A DNA stretch of 44,906 nt, from positions 1 through 44,906 of the forward strand of contig WLRQ01000018.1 of assembly GCA_009697815.1 (NCBI GenBank), written 5' to 3'. The stretch is from Actinomycetota bacterium. GTDB lineage: Bacteria > Actinomycetota > Actinomycetes > S36-B12 > CAIYMF01. The stretch's first letter is position 1, and every line of letters starts with the position of its first letter. The position numbers and the translations under genes were made by a program. The notes under the pieces were generated by a model that was given only the letters and a program-made list of their open reading frames with translations, made no database searches and was not told the DNA's origin. Positions 15,446 through 24,317 of this stretch are shown here, in pieces.

Positions 15446-15739
15446 TCAGGCCGCAGCGACGACCGACGAGCTCGCGACCGGGAGGTCGGTGACGTGCGTG
15501 ACGCCCTCGAGTACCGCGACCTCGTCGCTCACCGACCGCAGGACCATCGCCAACGGGACATGCAGCGCGGTACAGATCGAGGCGAGCAGTTCACTGCTGG
15601 CCTCCTTCTGGCCGCGCTCGACCTCGGAGAGATAGCCGAGGGAAACCCGTGCAGCGGATGACACCTCACGCAGGGTGCGTCCCTGGTCCTGGCGGCGGCG
15701 GCGAAGCTCATCGCCAATCACGCGACGAAGCACGATCAC
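15446..15739 (-). CDS. clgR: XRE-family regulator ClgR
   Basis: Activator of clp protease and other stress genes in actinobacteria. The helix-turn-helix lies in [45 protein letters not shown], which is the ClgR signature ([19 protein letters not shown]). I chose the GTG at 15739: it follows AGGAGG with a 7-nt spacer and gives [13 protein letters not shown], the family's usual beginning, for 97 residues. The frame stays open upstream to 15958 and an ATG at 15889 ([14 protein letters not shown]) has a fair ribosome site, so a longer form cannot be excluded. The protein ends in VVAAA; C-terminal alanines make actinobacterial ClgR/PopR proteins ClpP substrates. Neighbour to cinA-pgsA-rimO as in other actinobacteria. 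Confidence 0.88.
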   Translation of the reverse strand: MIVLRRVIGDELRRRRQDQGRTLREVSSAARVSLGYLSEVERGQKEASSELLASICTALHVPLAMVLRSVSDEVAVLEGVTHVTDLPVASSSVVAAA

Positions 15740-16070
15740 GGGCGCACCTCCTCTCGCAACTCGATCACGGTCGACGCCGACCGTGGCACCACCGTACCGG
15801 GCACTGTGGGCGGGGGTGGCCAGTGCACCTGGTCGCGCGATCTCGGCGCGTCGCGGTGCAGGCGCGGCGGCAGCGACGGAACTCGACATCGGACGAACCT
15901 CTCGGGAGTGGACAGGGCCGCGTTCTCTCCCGTCACCAAGACCGGAAGAGGGGATCACATGCCCTCAACAACCCGATCCTGCTCCCGTGTTCCCGTTGGC
16001 GCCAGCGGAAACAGCAGACGGGCGGGGAAGTAGGCCCGCGACCGGGCCCGAGCCGGGCCTGATGTTGGGC
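15740..16070. other. Intergenic region upstream of clgR
   Basis: About 330 bp without an assigned gene. It contains the frame extending the clgR gene upstream to 15958, the presumed clgR promoter, and a GC hairpin next to the cinA stop. I looked for a ClgR-type dyad (GTTCGC-n5-GCG-like) and did not see one. Confidence 0.5.
16045..16059 (-). terminator. GC hairpin downstream of cinA
   Basis: GGCCCG-AGC-CGGGCC, a 6-bp stem about 12 bp beyond the cinA stop on the minus strand. Plausible terminator of the rimO-pgsA-cinA operon; no U-tract. Confidence 0.45.
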
Positions 16071-16589
16071 TCAGCGCGCGGCAACTTGGCCGAGTAGGGC
16101 GAGTGCAGCCTCCACCGTGGCGACCCGAATCGCAGCTCGGTCACCCACGGACGAGAGGTCGAGCAATTCCACGACGGGCCCACCCGGGCCCACCACGGCG
16201 ATATGGACCTCACCGATCGGATGTCCATCCTGAGGAGCAGGCCCGGCTACTCCCGTGGTGGCTAGGCCATAGGTGGCACCAAGTTTCGCCGCGACGCCCC
16301 GTGCCATCTCCATGGCCACGTCCGCATGCACAGCGCCTTCACGGGCGAGCAGGGCGGCATCGACACCCAGCAAGGCCACCTTCAGATCGCTCGCGTAGGC
16401 CACGACTCCCCCGCGGAAAGCAGCCGATGATCCAGGCACGGATGTGAGAGCCGCCGCGACGAGGCCGCCGGTGAGCGACTCGGCAACGGCCACCGTGTCG
16501 CCCCGGGCTATGAGCGCCGCCATGATGTTGGCCGCCAGCACGCTCTCGACGGTCGGCGAGAGCTCGATCATCAGCTGCTCACCCGTCAT
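16071..16589 (-). CDS. CinA C-terminal domain protein, nicotinamide-nucleotide amidase
   Basis: Stand-alone CinA/PncC domain of 172 residues, which deamidates nicotinamide mononucleotide in pyridine-nucleotide salvage. Conserved motifs are VAVAESLTGGLVAAALTSVPGSS (catalytic Ser-x-x-Thr-Gly-Gly; Leu replaces the usual Cys), FRGGVVAYASDLK, and GLATTGVAGPAPQDGHPIGEVHIAV. The N-terminal MoCF-like half of long CinA proteins is absent, as is normal for actinobacteria. The ATG overlaps the pgsA stop by 4 bp (ATGA), so translation is coupled. Confidence 0.9.
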   Translation of the reverse strand: MTGEQLMIELSPTVESVLAANIMAALIARGDTVAVAESLTGGLVAAALTSVPGSSAAFRGGVVAYASDLKVALLGVDAALLAREGAVHADVAMEMARGVAAKLGATYGLATTGVAGPAPQDGHPIGEVHIAVVGPGGPVVELLDLSSVGDRAAIRVATVEAALALLGQVAAR

Positions 16590-17185
16590 CGCCGCGCCTG
16601 CGCGCGCAAGCGCCAGGCGCGCGCTAGGTAGTCGACTCCGGTCAGGATCGTCAGAACGACCGCGACGACGAGCACCGCACTGCGAACAGTGACGAGTGCG
16701 CCACTGAGCGGCAGCAAGTAGAGCAGGATCGCGAGCAACTGCGCGGCCGTCTTCGCCTTACCTCCAGGGCTGGCCGCGATCACACCCCACCGGATCACCC
16801 AGAAGCGAAGGACCGTGACGCCCACCTCGCGAACCAGCATCACGACGGTGACCCACCACGGCAGTTCGCCGAGCCAGGAGAGGGCGACGAACGCCCCACC
16901 CGTCAAGGCCTTGTCGGCAATCGGATCGAGAATCTTCCCGAAGCTGGTGACCAGACCCTGACGACGAGCGAGCTCACCGTCGACCAGATCGGTGATTCCT
17001 GCAACGACGAAGACCACCGCTGCCCAGGCGCGCGACACGGTGTCATCACCTCCGTCGCGCACGAGCAACCAGATGAAGACAGGAACGAGGAATAAGCGCA
17101 GGATCGTCAAGGCATTAGGGATGTTGCGGATAGACGGCGAGAGTGCCTGGTCGCCCACGTGGCCCGAGGGCGCCGGCTCGCTCAC
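16586..17185 (-). CDS. pgsA: CDP-diacylglycerol-glycerol-3-phosphate 3-phosphatidyltransferase
   Basis: Membrane enzyme making phosphatidylglycerophosphate, precursor of phosphatidylglycerol and cardiolipin. The CDP-alcohol phosphotransferase motif is complete: D66-x2-D69-G70-x2-A73-R74-x8-G83-x3-D87-x3-D91. Helices follow at about 28-44, 55-70, 95-110 and 145-190. Length 199 fits PgsA. A closely related family (phosphatidylinositol phosphate synthase) is possible from the motif alone, but the position between cinA and rimO is that of pgsA. The GTG start overlaps the rimO stop by 4 bp (GTGA). Confidence 0.9.
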   Translation of the reverse strand: MSEPAPSGHVGDQALSPSIRNIPNALTILRLFLVPVFIWLLVRDGGDDTVSRAWAAVVFVVAGITDLVDGELARRQGLVTSFGKILDPIADKALTGGAFVALSWLGELPWWVTVVMLVREVGVTVLRFWVIRWGVIAASPGGKAKTAAQLLAILLYLLPLSGALVTVRSAVLVVAVVLTILTGVDYLARAWRLRAQARR

Positions 17186-18651
17186 GCGCGCGGCCTCAGC
17201 GATGCGATGAGGTCGACGCCGTCGGATCCCACCACCGTGGCCATGACCAGATCGCCCACCCGTAACGCGGCGCCCTCATGGTCCACCAGCGTCGTATTGC
17301 CATCTACCTCGGGCGCCTGATGTGCGCCACGGCCCTCGATGGTGTCTGCGACCTGCTCGACGAGCACCTCGATACTCTCTCCGATGCGGTCCTCGGCCCG
17401 TTGCGCGGTGAGTTCCTCGACGAGGGCCGAGATGCGCTCGACACGCTCGCGGATGGTGTCGAGGGACAGCTTGCCGTCGTAGGTCGCTGCCTCAGTGCCA
17501 TCCTCGTCGGAGTAGCCGAAGACCCCGACGGCATCGAGGCGCGCGGCGACCAAGAAGCGTTCGAGCTCATCGACGTCAGCGTCGGTCTCCCCCGGGAATC
17601 CCACGATGACATTGCTCCGGGCACCAGCGAGGGGCGAAAGTGCGCGGGCCGAAGCCAGCAGGTCGAGGAAGGACTCGGTGCCACCGAAACGGCGCATGCG
17701 TCGGAGCACCGTCGGCGAGGAGTGCTGGAAGGACAGGTCGAAGTAGGGCACCACACCGGAGGTGCTCGCGATCGTCTGGACAAGGGTTGGCCGGGTCTCG
17801 GCCGGCTGGAGATAGGAGACCCGCACCCAGTCCACGCCGTCGATTCCGGCGAGCTCAGGCAGCAGGGTCTCCAGCAGCCGAAGATCGCCGAGGTCCTTGC
17901 CGTAGGACGTCGAGTTCTCACTGACCAGCACGATCTCGCGGACACCCTGATCCGCGAGCCAGCGCGCCTCCTCGATCACATCTGAGGGACGACGCGAGAC
18001 GAAAGAACCGCGGAAGGAGGGGATCGCGCAAAAGGCGCACCGGCGATCGCACCCGGAGGCGAGTTTGAGGGGTGCGCTCGGTCCGCTGCCCAGACGCCGA
18101 CGGACCACGCGAGGACCACTGGCCGGGGCAATTCCTTCGGGGAGATCGGGTTCCTCGCGCTGGGCGTGGCCCGGAAGTGCCACAGCGGCGGCAGCCCGAT
18201 CGACAGGTGTCACAGGCAGCAGCAGGCGGCGGTCACGGGGGGCATGTGGCACGTGTGGCTCACCCGCGATGATTCGTCGCAAACGCGCGCCGATATCGCC
18301 GTAGTCGTCGAACCCTAGGACTGCGTCGGCCTCGGGGAGTGACTCCGCGAGTTGGTCGCCATAGCGCTCGGCCAGGCAGCCGACCGCGATGACCGCCTTC
18401 GGGCGACCGTGGGCCTTGAGATCGGCAGCGGCCAGCAACGTGTCGACGGAATCCTTCTTGGCCGCCTCGACGAAACCACAGGTGTTGACCACGACAGCGT
18501 CTGCGTCGGCCGCATCCTCGACGAGCACCCAACCATCTGCTTCGAGGCGACCGGCGAGCTCCTCGGAATCCACCTCATTGCGGGCGCAGCCCAAGGTCAC
18601 GAGGGCGACTCGTCGAGGCTCGATGAGGGCCGGCGCGGGGGGCGTGGTCAT
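17182..18651 (-). CDS. rimO: Ribosomal protein S12 methylthiotransferase RimO
   Basis: Radical-SAM enzyme that methylthiolates the conserved aspartate of ribosomal protein S12. Auxiliary-cluster cysteines are C22 ([11 protein letters not shown]), C58 (NTCGFV) and C92 (VGCLAE); the radical-SAM triad is C201-x3-C205-x2-C208 (GCDRRCAFC). A Pro/Arg-rich segment (about 135-195) separates the domains, as in other actinobacterial RimO. A C-terminal TRAM domain follows. Length 489. It heads the rimO-pgsA-cinA operon. No Shine-Dalgarno precedes the ATG; TAGGCT lies 6 nt upstream, fitting a leaderless m[14 protein letters not shown] separates it from MiaB. Confidence 0.95.
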   Translation of the reverse strand: MTTPPAPALIEPRRVALVTLGCARNEVDSEELAGRLEADGWVLVEDAADADAVVVNTCGFVEAAKKDSVDTLLAAADLKAHGRPKAVIAVGCLAERYGDQLAESLPEADAVLGFDDYGDIGARLRRIIAGEPHVPHAPRDRRLLLPVTPVDRAAAAVALPGHAQREEPDLPEGIAPASGPRVVRRRLGSGPSAPLKLASGCDRRCAFCAIPSFRGSFVSRRPSDVIEEARWLADQGVREIVLVSENSTSYGKDLGDLRLLETLLPELAGIDGVDWVRVSYLQPAETRPTLVQTIASTSGVVPYFDLSFQHSSPTVLRRMRRFGGTESFLDLLASARALSPLAGARSNVIVGFPGETDADVDELERFLVAARLDAVGVFGYSDEDGTEAATYDGKLSLDTIRERVERISALVEELTAQRAEDRIGESIEVLVEQVADTIEGRGAHQAPEVDGNTTLVDHEGAALRVGDLVMATVVGSDGVDLIASLRPRA

Positions 18652-18657
18652 ATGCAG

Positions 18658-18663
18658 AGCCTA
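18658..18663 (-). promoter_or_regulatory. -10 box of a putative leaderless promoter (rimO operon)
   Basis: TAGGCT (TANNNT) on the minus strand, exactly 6 nt before the rimO ATG, inside the 38-bp gap after the RodZ-like gene. Confidence 0.55.
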
Positions 18664-18689
18664 TGCGCCGGCGCCGAGGACCGAACCGC

Positions 18690-19559
18690 TCAGGCCACGC
18701 TGCCGGTCTGGTCGCCCGGCCCGAAGCTGACCTTCAACACCTGTCCCGAGGTTCCGGGCGCACCAAGGTCGCGACCGTTCACATTCAGAGTGACAGCACC
18801 AGCATTGCCCAGGACGAGGGCGACGTTTGTCCTGTCGGTGAAACTCTTCTCCTCGCCCAGCCGGAGAGTGCCCTCGAACAGGGTGGTACCCGTGGCGCCC
18901 GCCGTAACCCGGACCCAGGAGGCACGGCCAGTGACAGTGAGGCGAACGGTCACTCCATCGGCCGCCGCCACGATGTCACCGGGGCCGCTCGTCGCCGGCT
19001 GGGGCGAGTCGGTCGCACCTGGCTCCGTCGCCGGGCTCGTGAGCGGTGCGGGCTCGGCCGGCGTTGACGATGACGAGGACGGCGCCGCCGCTGCGGGCAC
19101 GGACGGGCGCTGCGAAAGATAGGAGACGACCCCAACGCCGATGATGACCGCGAGTGCTAGCCCCATGGCAGCGGTCCAGTTAGGGCCGCTGCGACCTCGA
19201 CGGACGGACACACCGAGCACACCAGCCAGGGACGAAAGCCCATACTCAGGGCCCTCCTCCATCAGTCGAGTCGGTTGCTCGACCGGCCGCACGGACACGA
19301 ACGGCGGGGGTGCCAGCCCCCGCTGGCGATCGAAGGCGCCCGTGAGCGCCGCAGGATCAATTCCCATCGCGGTGGCGATGCTCTTCAAGTGCCCGCGGGC
19401 ATACACATCGCCGCCGCAGTGCCGGAAATCATCGCTCTCGATGTCAGCGATAAGTGTCGCTCGGATCCGCGTCGCTGCCGCTACCTGCGCGATGGTCATC
19501 CCGACGGCTTCGCGCGCACTCGACACAGTGGAACCCACTGTCCGTTGCGGCTCGCTCAT
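18690..19559 (-). CDS. RodZ-like helix-turn-helix membrane protein
   Basis: Single-pass membrane protein of 289 residues. An N-terminal HTH_25-type domain (GSTVSSAREAVGMTIAQVAAATRIRATLIADIESDDF, with the cytoskeletal-type GGDVYARGHLKSIA helix) is followed by a linker, one transmembrane helix at about 129-148, a Ser/Pro/Ala-rich spacer, and a C-terminal DUF4115 beta domain (VRLTVTGRASWVRVTAG...). This matches RodZ-type proteins that link cell-shape or division machinery to the membrane. It lies between ftsK and rimO, a conserved place. The ATG at 19559 has AAGG 8 nt upstream; an ATG five codons earlier is possible. Confidence 0.8.
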   Translation of the reverse strand: MSEPQRTVGSTVSSAREAVGMTIAQVAAATRIRATLIADIESDDFRHCGGDVYARGHLKSIATAMGIDPAALTGAFDRQRGLAPPPFVSVRPVEQPTRLMEEGPEYGLSSLAGVLGVSVRRGRSGPNWTAAMGLALAVIIGVGVVSYLSQRPSVPAAAAPSSSSSTPAEPAPLTSPATEPGATDSPQPATSGPGDIVAAADGVTVRLTVTGRASWVRVTAGATGTTLFEGTLRLGEEKSFTDRTNVALVLGNAGAVTLNVNGRDLGAPGTSGQVLKVSFGPGDQTGSVA

Positions 19560-19723
19560 GTCATCGACCTTCATTCGACTGCGGCAGATATGTGATGGTG
19601 GATCTGACTTGTGCCGAAAACGCCCACGTCGGCGAGTCGACACTCACTGACTATCACGATGCTAGGGGCGAACCCCGATGCGGCGCCAGCCAACCTGGCA
19701 GATGCGGCGACGCCAGCCACCGA
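19560..19723. other. ftsK-rodZ-like intergenic gap
   Basis: 164 bp between two minus-strand genes. It contains a small GGGG-TTCG-CCCC hairpin and a CTGGC/GCCAG dyad near the ftsK stop, which may be a weak terminator, and presumably a promoter for the RodZ-like gene. Nothing coding is seen. Confidence 0.35.
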
Positions 19724-22384
19724 TCAGGCACCACCCAGCAGGGCCAGGATGCCCTCGAGCTCATCGGGACTGACCAATACCTCACGCGCCTTACTGCCCT
19801 CGCTGGGTCCCACGATCTGGCGGCTCTCCATGAGGTCCATGAGCCGCCCGGCCTTGGCGAAGCCCACTCGCAGCTTGCGCTGGAGCATGGAGGTGGACCC
19901 AAACTGAGTGGTCACCACGAGTTCCACGGCTGCCCTGAGCAGATCGATGTCGTCACCGATCTCCTCGTCGACCTCCCTGGCCTGACCAGCGGGAGGGGCG
20001 ACATCCTGGCGGTAGTTCGGCGCCAGTTGAGTCTTGCAGTGGGCCACGACCGCGCGGATCTCGTTCTCGGTAACCCATGAGCCCTGCAATCGAATCGACT
20101 TGCTGGCCCCCATCGGCAGGAAGAGCGCATCCCCTTGTCCAACGAGCTTCTCCGCGCCCGGTCCGTCGAGGATCACACGGCTGTCGGTAAGGCTGGAGGT
20201 GGCAAATGCGAGCCGGCTGGGCACATTGGCCTTGATCAAACCTGTGACGACGTCGACGCTCGGGCGCTGCGTGGCCAGCACCAGGTGGATCCCTGCGGCG
20301 CGGGCGAGCTGAGTGATGCGCACGATCGAATCCTCGACGTCACGAGGGGCCACCATCATCAGATCGGCGAGCTCGTCGACGATGACGAGGAGGTAGGGAT
20401 AGGGCGTGATCACCCGATCACTTCCGGGGAGCGGCTGCACCTGCCCACCGCGCACCGCCTTGTTGAAGTCGTCGATGTGACGGAAGCCGAAATGCGCGAG
20501 GTCGTCGTAACGCAGGTCCATCTCGCGCACGACCCACTGGAGGGCCTCGGCGGCCTTCTTCGGGCTGGTGATGATCGGTGTGATCAGGTGGGGAACGCCC
20601 TCGTAGGCCGTGAGCTCGACACGCTTGGGGTCGATCAGCACCATACGAACTTCGTCTGGTGTCGCACGCATGAGGATGCTCGTGATCAGGGTGTTGATAC
20701 ATCCGGACTTGCCGGCACCCGTGGCCCCGGCGACGAGAATGTGGGGCATCTTCGCCAGGTTGGCGCAGATGAAACCGCCCTCGACGTCCTTGCCGAGCCC
20801 GACGACCATCGGGTGGTGATCGCTGGTGGCCGCCTTGCTGCGCAGAACATCGCCCAGGCTCACCAGTTCCCGGTCGGTGTTGGGGATCTCGATTCCGATG
20901 GCCGACTTGCCAGGGATTGGCGACAGGATCCGGACATCGGCGCTCGCGACCGAGTACGCGATGTTCTTCGACAGCGCAGTCACCCGCTCCACCTTCACGG
21001 CCTGACCGAGCTCGACCTCATAGCGGGTGACGGTCGGACCGCGGGAATAACCGGTGACCGCCGCGTCGATGTCGAATTGCTCCAGGACCGCAGTGAGCCG
21101 GTCGACGACGGCATCGGACGCCTTGCTAGTCGCCTTGTGCACCGCACCCGGCTTGAGGGAGTCAGCAGGTGGAAGGTGGTAGGTGACGTCACCCGAGAGC
21201 GCCAACTGCTCGACACGTGAGGGCGACCGAGGCAGCGGGTGAGCCACGGCACGTGAACCGGGGGTGAGGATCTCTCCCGTGCCGACGTCGATCGTCCGGG
21301 TGTCGGAGTGGTCGGGGTAGTCGAGCTGTTCACCGTCGACAACGTCGATCTCGTCGTCAAACCGGACGCCTAGGTCGTCGGCCCGGCTCCGGCGAGGCCG
21401 CCTCGGTATCGCATCGGCCACGAGCGGAGACTCAAACGCAACATCTCCGGAGAGAAGGCCGAGCCCGACGTCGGATGAACCGGACCTTCGTCGGTACCAA
21501 CGGCCGGGACGGCGCGGCACCTCCGCTGACAAACCCTCGGAGGACTCGGGGCCGCCCTCAAGGGAGTCGAGATCCCTCCCGGAAATTCGACGGAACAGGG
21601 CGCGGACGCGCGCAGGCGCAGCGGCCACCGGTGTCGCGGTCACGACCAGGAGGCCGAAGATCGCGAGCAGAAGAAGGAGTAGCCCGGCGACGATCGGGTG
21701 TGTCGCGGCCACGATGGGCGCCGAGGCGATCCAGCCGATCCATCCGCCTCCGGAGGCCATGGCGTCACCACCCTCGGCGGGAACGGGGGTCCCGCGGACG
21801 AGATGGACGAGGCCGCACGCGGAAAAGACCAAGGCACTGCAGCCGACCGTGATACGTCCGGTGGCCGCACTTTCCTCGGGTAGTCGCAGAACTCGCCAGG
21901 CAAGTGCGAGCAGTAGGAAGGGAAGTGCCCAGGCCAGGCTCCCGAGAGCGCCACCCACGAGCAAACCAATCACGGATCCGAGACCCGTGCGAACGTCCCA
22001 CCAGACAGCGAACGCCACCAGGATCGCGGCCGCCACAAGGACGAGGCCTAGTCCGTCACGTCGGTGGGCCGGGTCTAGTTCGCGCGCACTATGCCCGATT
22101 CGCCGCACCAGGGCGCCGAGGAGATGGCCGATCCCCAACCAGACGGCTCTGATCGCGATACCAAGACCATGTGCGACGCGCGCGGGCACCGAGGGACCGG
22201 ACGCGGCCCGCGTTCTGCCGGACCGACTCGTGTCACTGGTGCGAGGACGCGCCGACGCTGGCCTTGGTCCAGAGGCCGCGGCCCTGGACGAACGCGTAGT
22301 GCCGCCTGAGCGGCTCGAGGGGGAAGTCCCGGTCCGGCCCGCGCCCGAACGGGAACGCGACGGAGCGGGCGAGCGGGTCGCCAT
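19724..22384 (-). CDS. ftsK: DNA translocase FtsK
   Basis: Septum-located motor that pumps chromosome ends and activates dimer resolution. The 886-residue protein begins with a very basic Ser/Arg/Gly-rich stretch (about 70 residues), then four or five membrane helices between residues 95 and 265, a linker, and the motor. Walker A is GATGAGKS at 553-560, Walker B LLVIVDEL near 665-672, and the DNA-reading gamma winged helix is at the C terminus (GSTSMLQRKLRVGFAKAGRLMDLME). The start at 22384 lacks a Shine-Dalgarno; TACCCT lies 7 nt upstream. The upstream in-frame extension is Gly/Thr-rich and not homologous. rnj lies upstream, separated by hairpins. Confidence 0.95.
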   Translation of the reverse strand: MATRSPAPSRSRSGAGRTGTSPSSRSGGTTRSSRAAASGPRPASARPRTSDTSRSGRTRAASGPSVPARVAHGLGIAIRAVWLGIGHLLGALVRRIGHSARELDPAHRRDGLGLVLVAAAILVAFAVWWDVRTGLGSVIGLLVGGALGSLAWALPFLLLALAWRVLRLPEESAATGRITVGCSALVFSACGLVHLVRGTPVPAEGGDAMASGGGWIGWIASAPIVAATHPIVAGLLLLLLAIFGLLVVTATPVAAAPARVRALFRRISGRDLDSLEGGPESSEGLSAEVPRRPGRWYRRRSGSSDVGLGLLSGDVAFESPLVADAIPRRPRRSRADDLGVRFDDEIDVVDGEQLDYPDHSDTRTIDVGTGEILTPGSRAVAHPLPRSPSRVEQLALSGDVTYHLPPADSLKPGAVHKATSKASDAVVDRLTAVLEQFDIDAAVTGYSRGPTVTRYEVELGQAVKVERVTALSKNIAYSVASADVRILSPIPGKSAIGIEIPNTDRELVSLGDVLRSKAATSDHHPMVVGLGKDVEGGFICANLAKMPHILVAGATGAGKSGCINTLITSILMRATPDEVRMVLIDPKRVELTAYEGVPHLITPIITSPKKAAEALQWVVREMDLRYDDLAHFGFRHIDDFNKAVRGGQVQPLPGSDRVITPYPYLLVIVDELADLMMVAPRDVEDSIVRITQLARAAGIHLVLATQRPSVDVVTGLIKANVPSRLAFATSSLTDSRVILDGPGAEKLVGQGDALFLPMGASKSIRLQGSWVTENEIRAVVAHCKTQLAPNYRQDVAPPAGQAREVDEEIGDDIDLLRAAVELVVTTQFGSTSMLQRKLRVGFAKAGRLMDLMESRQIVGPSEGSKAREVLVSPDELEGILALLGGA

Positions 22385-22391
22385 GATCCCG

Positions 22392-22397
22392 AGGGTA
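22392..22397 (-). promoter_or_regulatory. -10 box of a putative leaderless promoter (ftsK)
   Basis: TACCCT (TANNNT) on the minus strand, 7 nt before the ftsK ATG at 22384. Confidence 0.5.
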
Positions 22398-22525
22398 CTC
22401 ACACCACCCCCACGAACCCCGCACGCCACACCGCCCCCACCCGTTCCGGTGAATGTGCCCTGGGCGGCCCTAGAGGCCGCTGGGCTTCCCCCGATCATGG
22501 CCCTGTAGGCCCGCTAGGCGACATT

Positions 22526-22548
22526 CCCCGACCCTCACTTGGTCGGGG
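22526..22548 (-). terminator. Hairpin downstream of rnj (distal)
   Basis: CCCCGACC-CTCACTT-GGTCGGGG: an 8-bp perfect stem with a 7-nt loop, about 85 bp beyond the rnj stop and well ahead of ftsK. Good candidate terminator of the dapA-rnj transcript; no U-tract. Confidence 0.65.
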
Positions 22549-22575
22549 ACACGCCGAAGGCTGTGGACACAGTGG

Positions 22576-22592
22576 GGAGCCCTAGCGGCTCC
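22576..22592 (-). terminator. Hairpin downstream of rnj (proximal)
   Basis: GGAGCC-CTAGC-GGCTCC, a 6-bp stem about 40 bp beyond the rnj stop. With the distal hairpin it forms a two-stem termination region. Confidence 0.5.
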
Positions 22593-22618
22593 TAGCGCCG
22601 CCCAGGGCACATTGACCG

Positions 22619-22631
22619 AAAAAAGGGGGGG
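22619..22631. repeat. Adjacent homopolymer runs A6-G7
   Basis: Six A followed by seven G directly abut the rnj stop codon. On the minus strand the mRNA reads stop-C7-U6. Unusual in this sequence, which otherwise avoids long homopolymers; it could vary in length between strains. Confidence 0.8.
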
Positions 22632-24317
22632 TCAGGCTTCTACGACGATGGGGACGATCATCGGGCGACGACGGTGCTGGTCGTTGACCCAGCGGCCGAG
22701 GGTGCGGCGCAGGATCTGTTGGAGCACGTATTGGTCCGTCGTGCCCTCACGCAAGGCATCCTCGATCACCGTTCGAATCTTCGGGAGAACGGCGTCAAAG
22801 ACTGACTCGTCCTCGACGAAGCCGCGGGCCTGGATCTCCGGCCCGGCTGTGATCTTGCGGTCGACGGAGTCGATCACCACGAAGCAGGTGATGAACCCCT
22901 CGGTGCCGAGCACTCGTCGATCCTTGAGCGAGGACTCGGTGAGATCCCCGACGCTCGCGCCGTCGACGTAGACGTAGCCGCACGGGACAGCGCCCACCAC
23001 CGTGGCCCTGCCACGGACGAGATCGACGACACCGCCGTCGAGAGTCAGGATGATCCGATCGGCCGGGACGCCGGTGGCGAGTGCGAGTTCGGCGTTTGCC
23101 TTGAGGTGGCGAGGTTCGCCGTGCACGGGCATCACATTGCGCGGCTTGACGATGTTGTAGCAGTAGAGCAACTCACCCGCGGCCGCGTGACCACTCACGT
23201 GCACCATGGCATTGCCCTTGTGCACGACCTTCGCGCCGAGTCGCGTGAGGCCGTTGATGACCCGGCTCACCGCGTTCTCGTTGCCGGGGATCAGCGACGA
23301 GGCGAGCACCACGGTGTCACCGGGGCCGATCTTGATCTGGTGGTCGTTGTTGGCGATCCTCGACAACGCCGCCATCGGCTCGCCCTGGGATCCCGTACAG
23401 ATGAGCACGACCTGGTCGTCGGGCAGGTTGCTCAGCTGGTCGGCCGCGACGAGCACACCGTCAGGAATGGTGAGGTAGCCAAGATCCCGCGCGACCCCCA
23501 TGTTGCGCACCATCGACCGACCGAAGAATGCGATCTTGCGGTCGTGCTTGCGCGCGACGTCGATGATCTGCTGGATGCGGTGGATGTGTGAGGCGAACGA
23601 CGCGACCACCACCCGTCCGGCAGCAGAATTGAAGGTGCGCTCGAGAGCGGGCTCGATGTCACGCTCACTCGCGACGAACCCCGGTACCTCGGCGTTGGTC
23701 GAGTCGGTGAGGAACAGATCGACCCCGCGCTCGCCAAGCCGGGCGAACGCCCGCAGATCGGTGATCCTGCCATCGAGTGGGAGCTGATCCATCTTGAAGT
23801 CACCCGTGTGCAGCACGGTGCCCGCAGGGGTGGCGATGAAGAGCGCCAAAGCGTCGGGGATCGAGTGGTTGACCGCGACGTACTCGAGCTCGAACGGCCC
23901 GGTGCGCGTGGTGTCACCCTCCTTGACCTCGACCAACGTGGCCTTGATCCGGTGTTCGCGCAGCTTGGCCTCGAGCAGCGCCAGGGTCAGCCGAGAGCCG
24001 TAGATAGGAATGTTCTGCCGCTCGCGCAGGAGGTAGGGCACGGCGCCGATGTGGTCCTCGTGCGCGTGCGTGAGCACGATCGCATCGATCTCGTCCAGGC
24101 GACCGCGGATGAGGTCAAAGTCCGGGAGGATCAAATCCACGCCCGGCTGGGCATCTTCGGGGAAGAGCACTCCGCAGTCGACGATCAGGAGCCTGCCTCC
24201 GAACTCGAACACGGTCATGTTCCGTCCGATGTCACCGAGGCCACCGAGCGGGATGATCCGCATCGTGTCGGCCGCCAGCTCCGGAGGGTGTCCGAGCTCG
24301 GGGTGAGCGTGGCTCAT
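22632..24317 (-). CDS. rnj: Ribonuclease J
   Basis: Metallo-beta-lactamase/beta-CASP ribonuclease with 5'-exonuclease and endonuclease activity in rRNA maturation and mRNA decay. The zinc motif HAHEDH is at residues 84-89, preceded by VDCGVLFPED (35-55 region); further metal ligands lie in VLHTGDFKMDQLP and in HVSGHAAAGELL; a C-terminal domain follows. Length 561 fits actinobacterial RNase J. Its ATG overlaps the dapA stop by 4 bp, so the two are translationally coupled. The dapA-rnj pair is widely conserved in actinobacteria. Confidence 0.96.
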   Translation of the reverse strand: MSHAHPELGHPPELAADTMRIIPLGGLGDIGRNMTVFEFGGRLLIVDCGVLFPEDAQPGVDLILPDFDLIRGRLDEIDAIVLTHAHEDHIGAVPYLLRERQNIPIYGSRLTLALLEAKLREHRIKATLVEVKEGDTTRTGPFELEYVAVNHSIPDALALFIATPAGTVLHTGDFKMDQLPLDGRITDLRAFARLGERGVDLFLTDSTNAEVPGFVASERDIEPALERTFNSAAGRVVVASFASHIHRIQQIIDVARKHDRKIAFFGRSMVRNMGVARDLGYLTIPDGVLVAADQLSNLPDDQVVLICTGSQGEPMAALSRIANNDHQIKIGPGDTVVLASSLIPGNENAVSRVINGLTRLGAKVVHKGNAMVHVSGHAAAGELLYCYNIVKPRNVMPVHGEPRHLKANAELALATGVPADRIILTLDGGVVDLVRGRATVVGAVPCGYVYVDGASVGDLTESSLKDRRVLGTEGFITCFVVIDSVDRKITAGPEIQARGFVEDESVFDAVLPKIRTVIEDALREGTTDQYVLQQILRRTLGRWVNDQHRRRPMIVPIVVEA

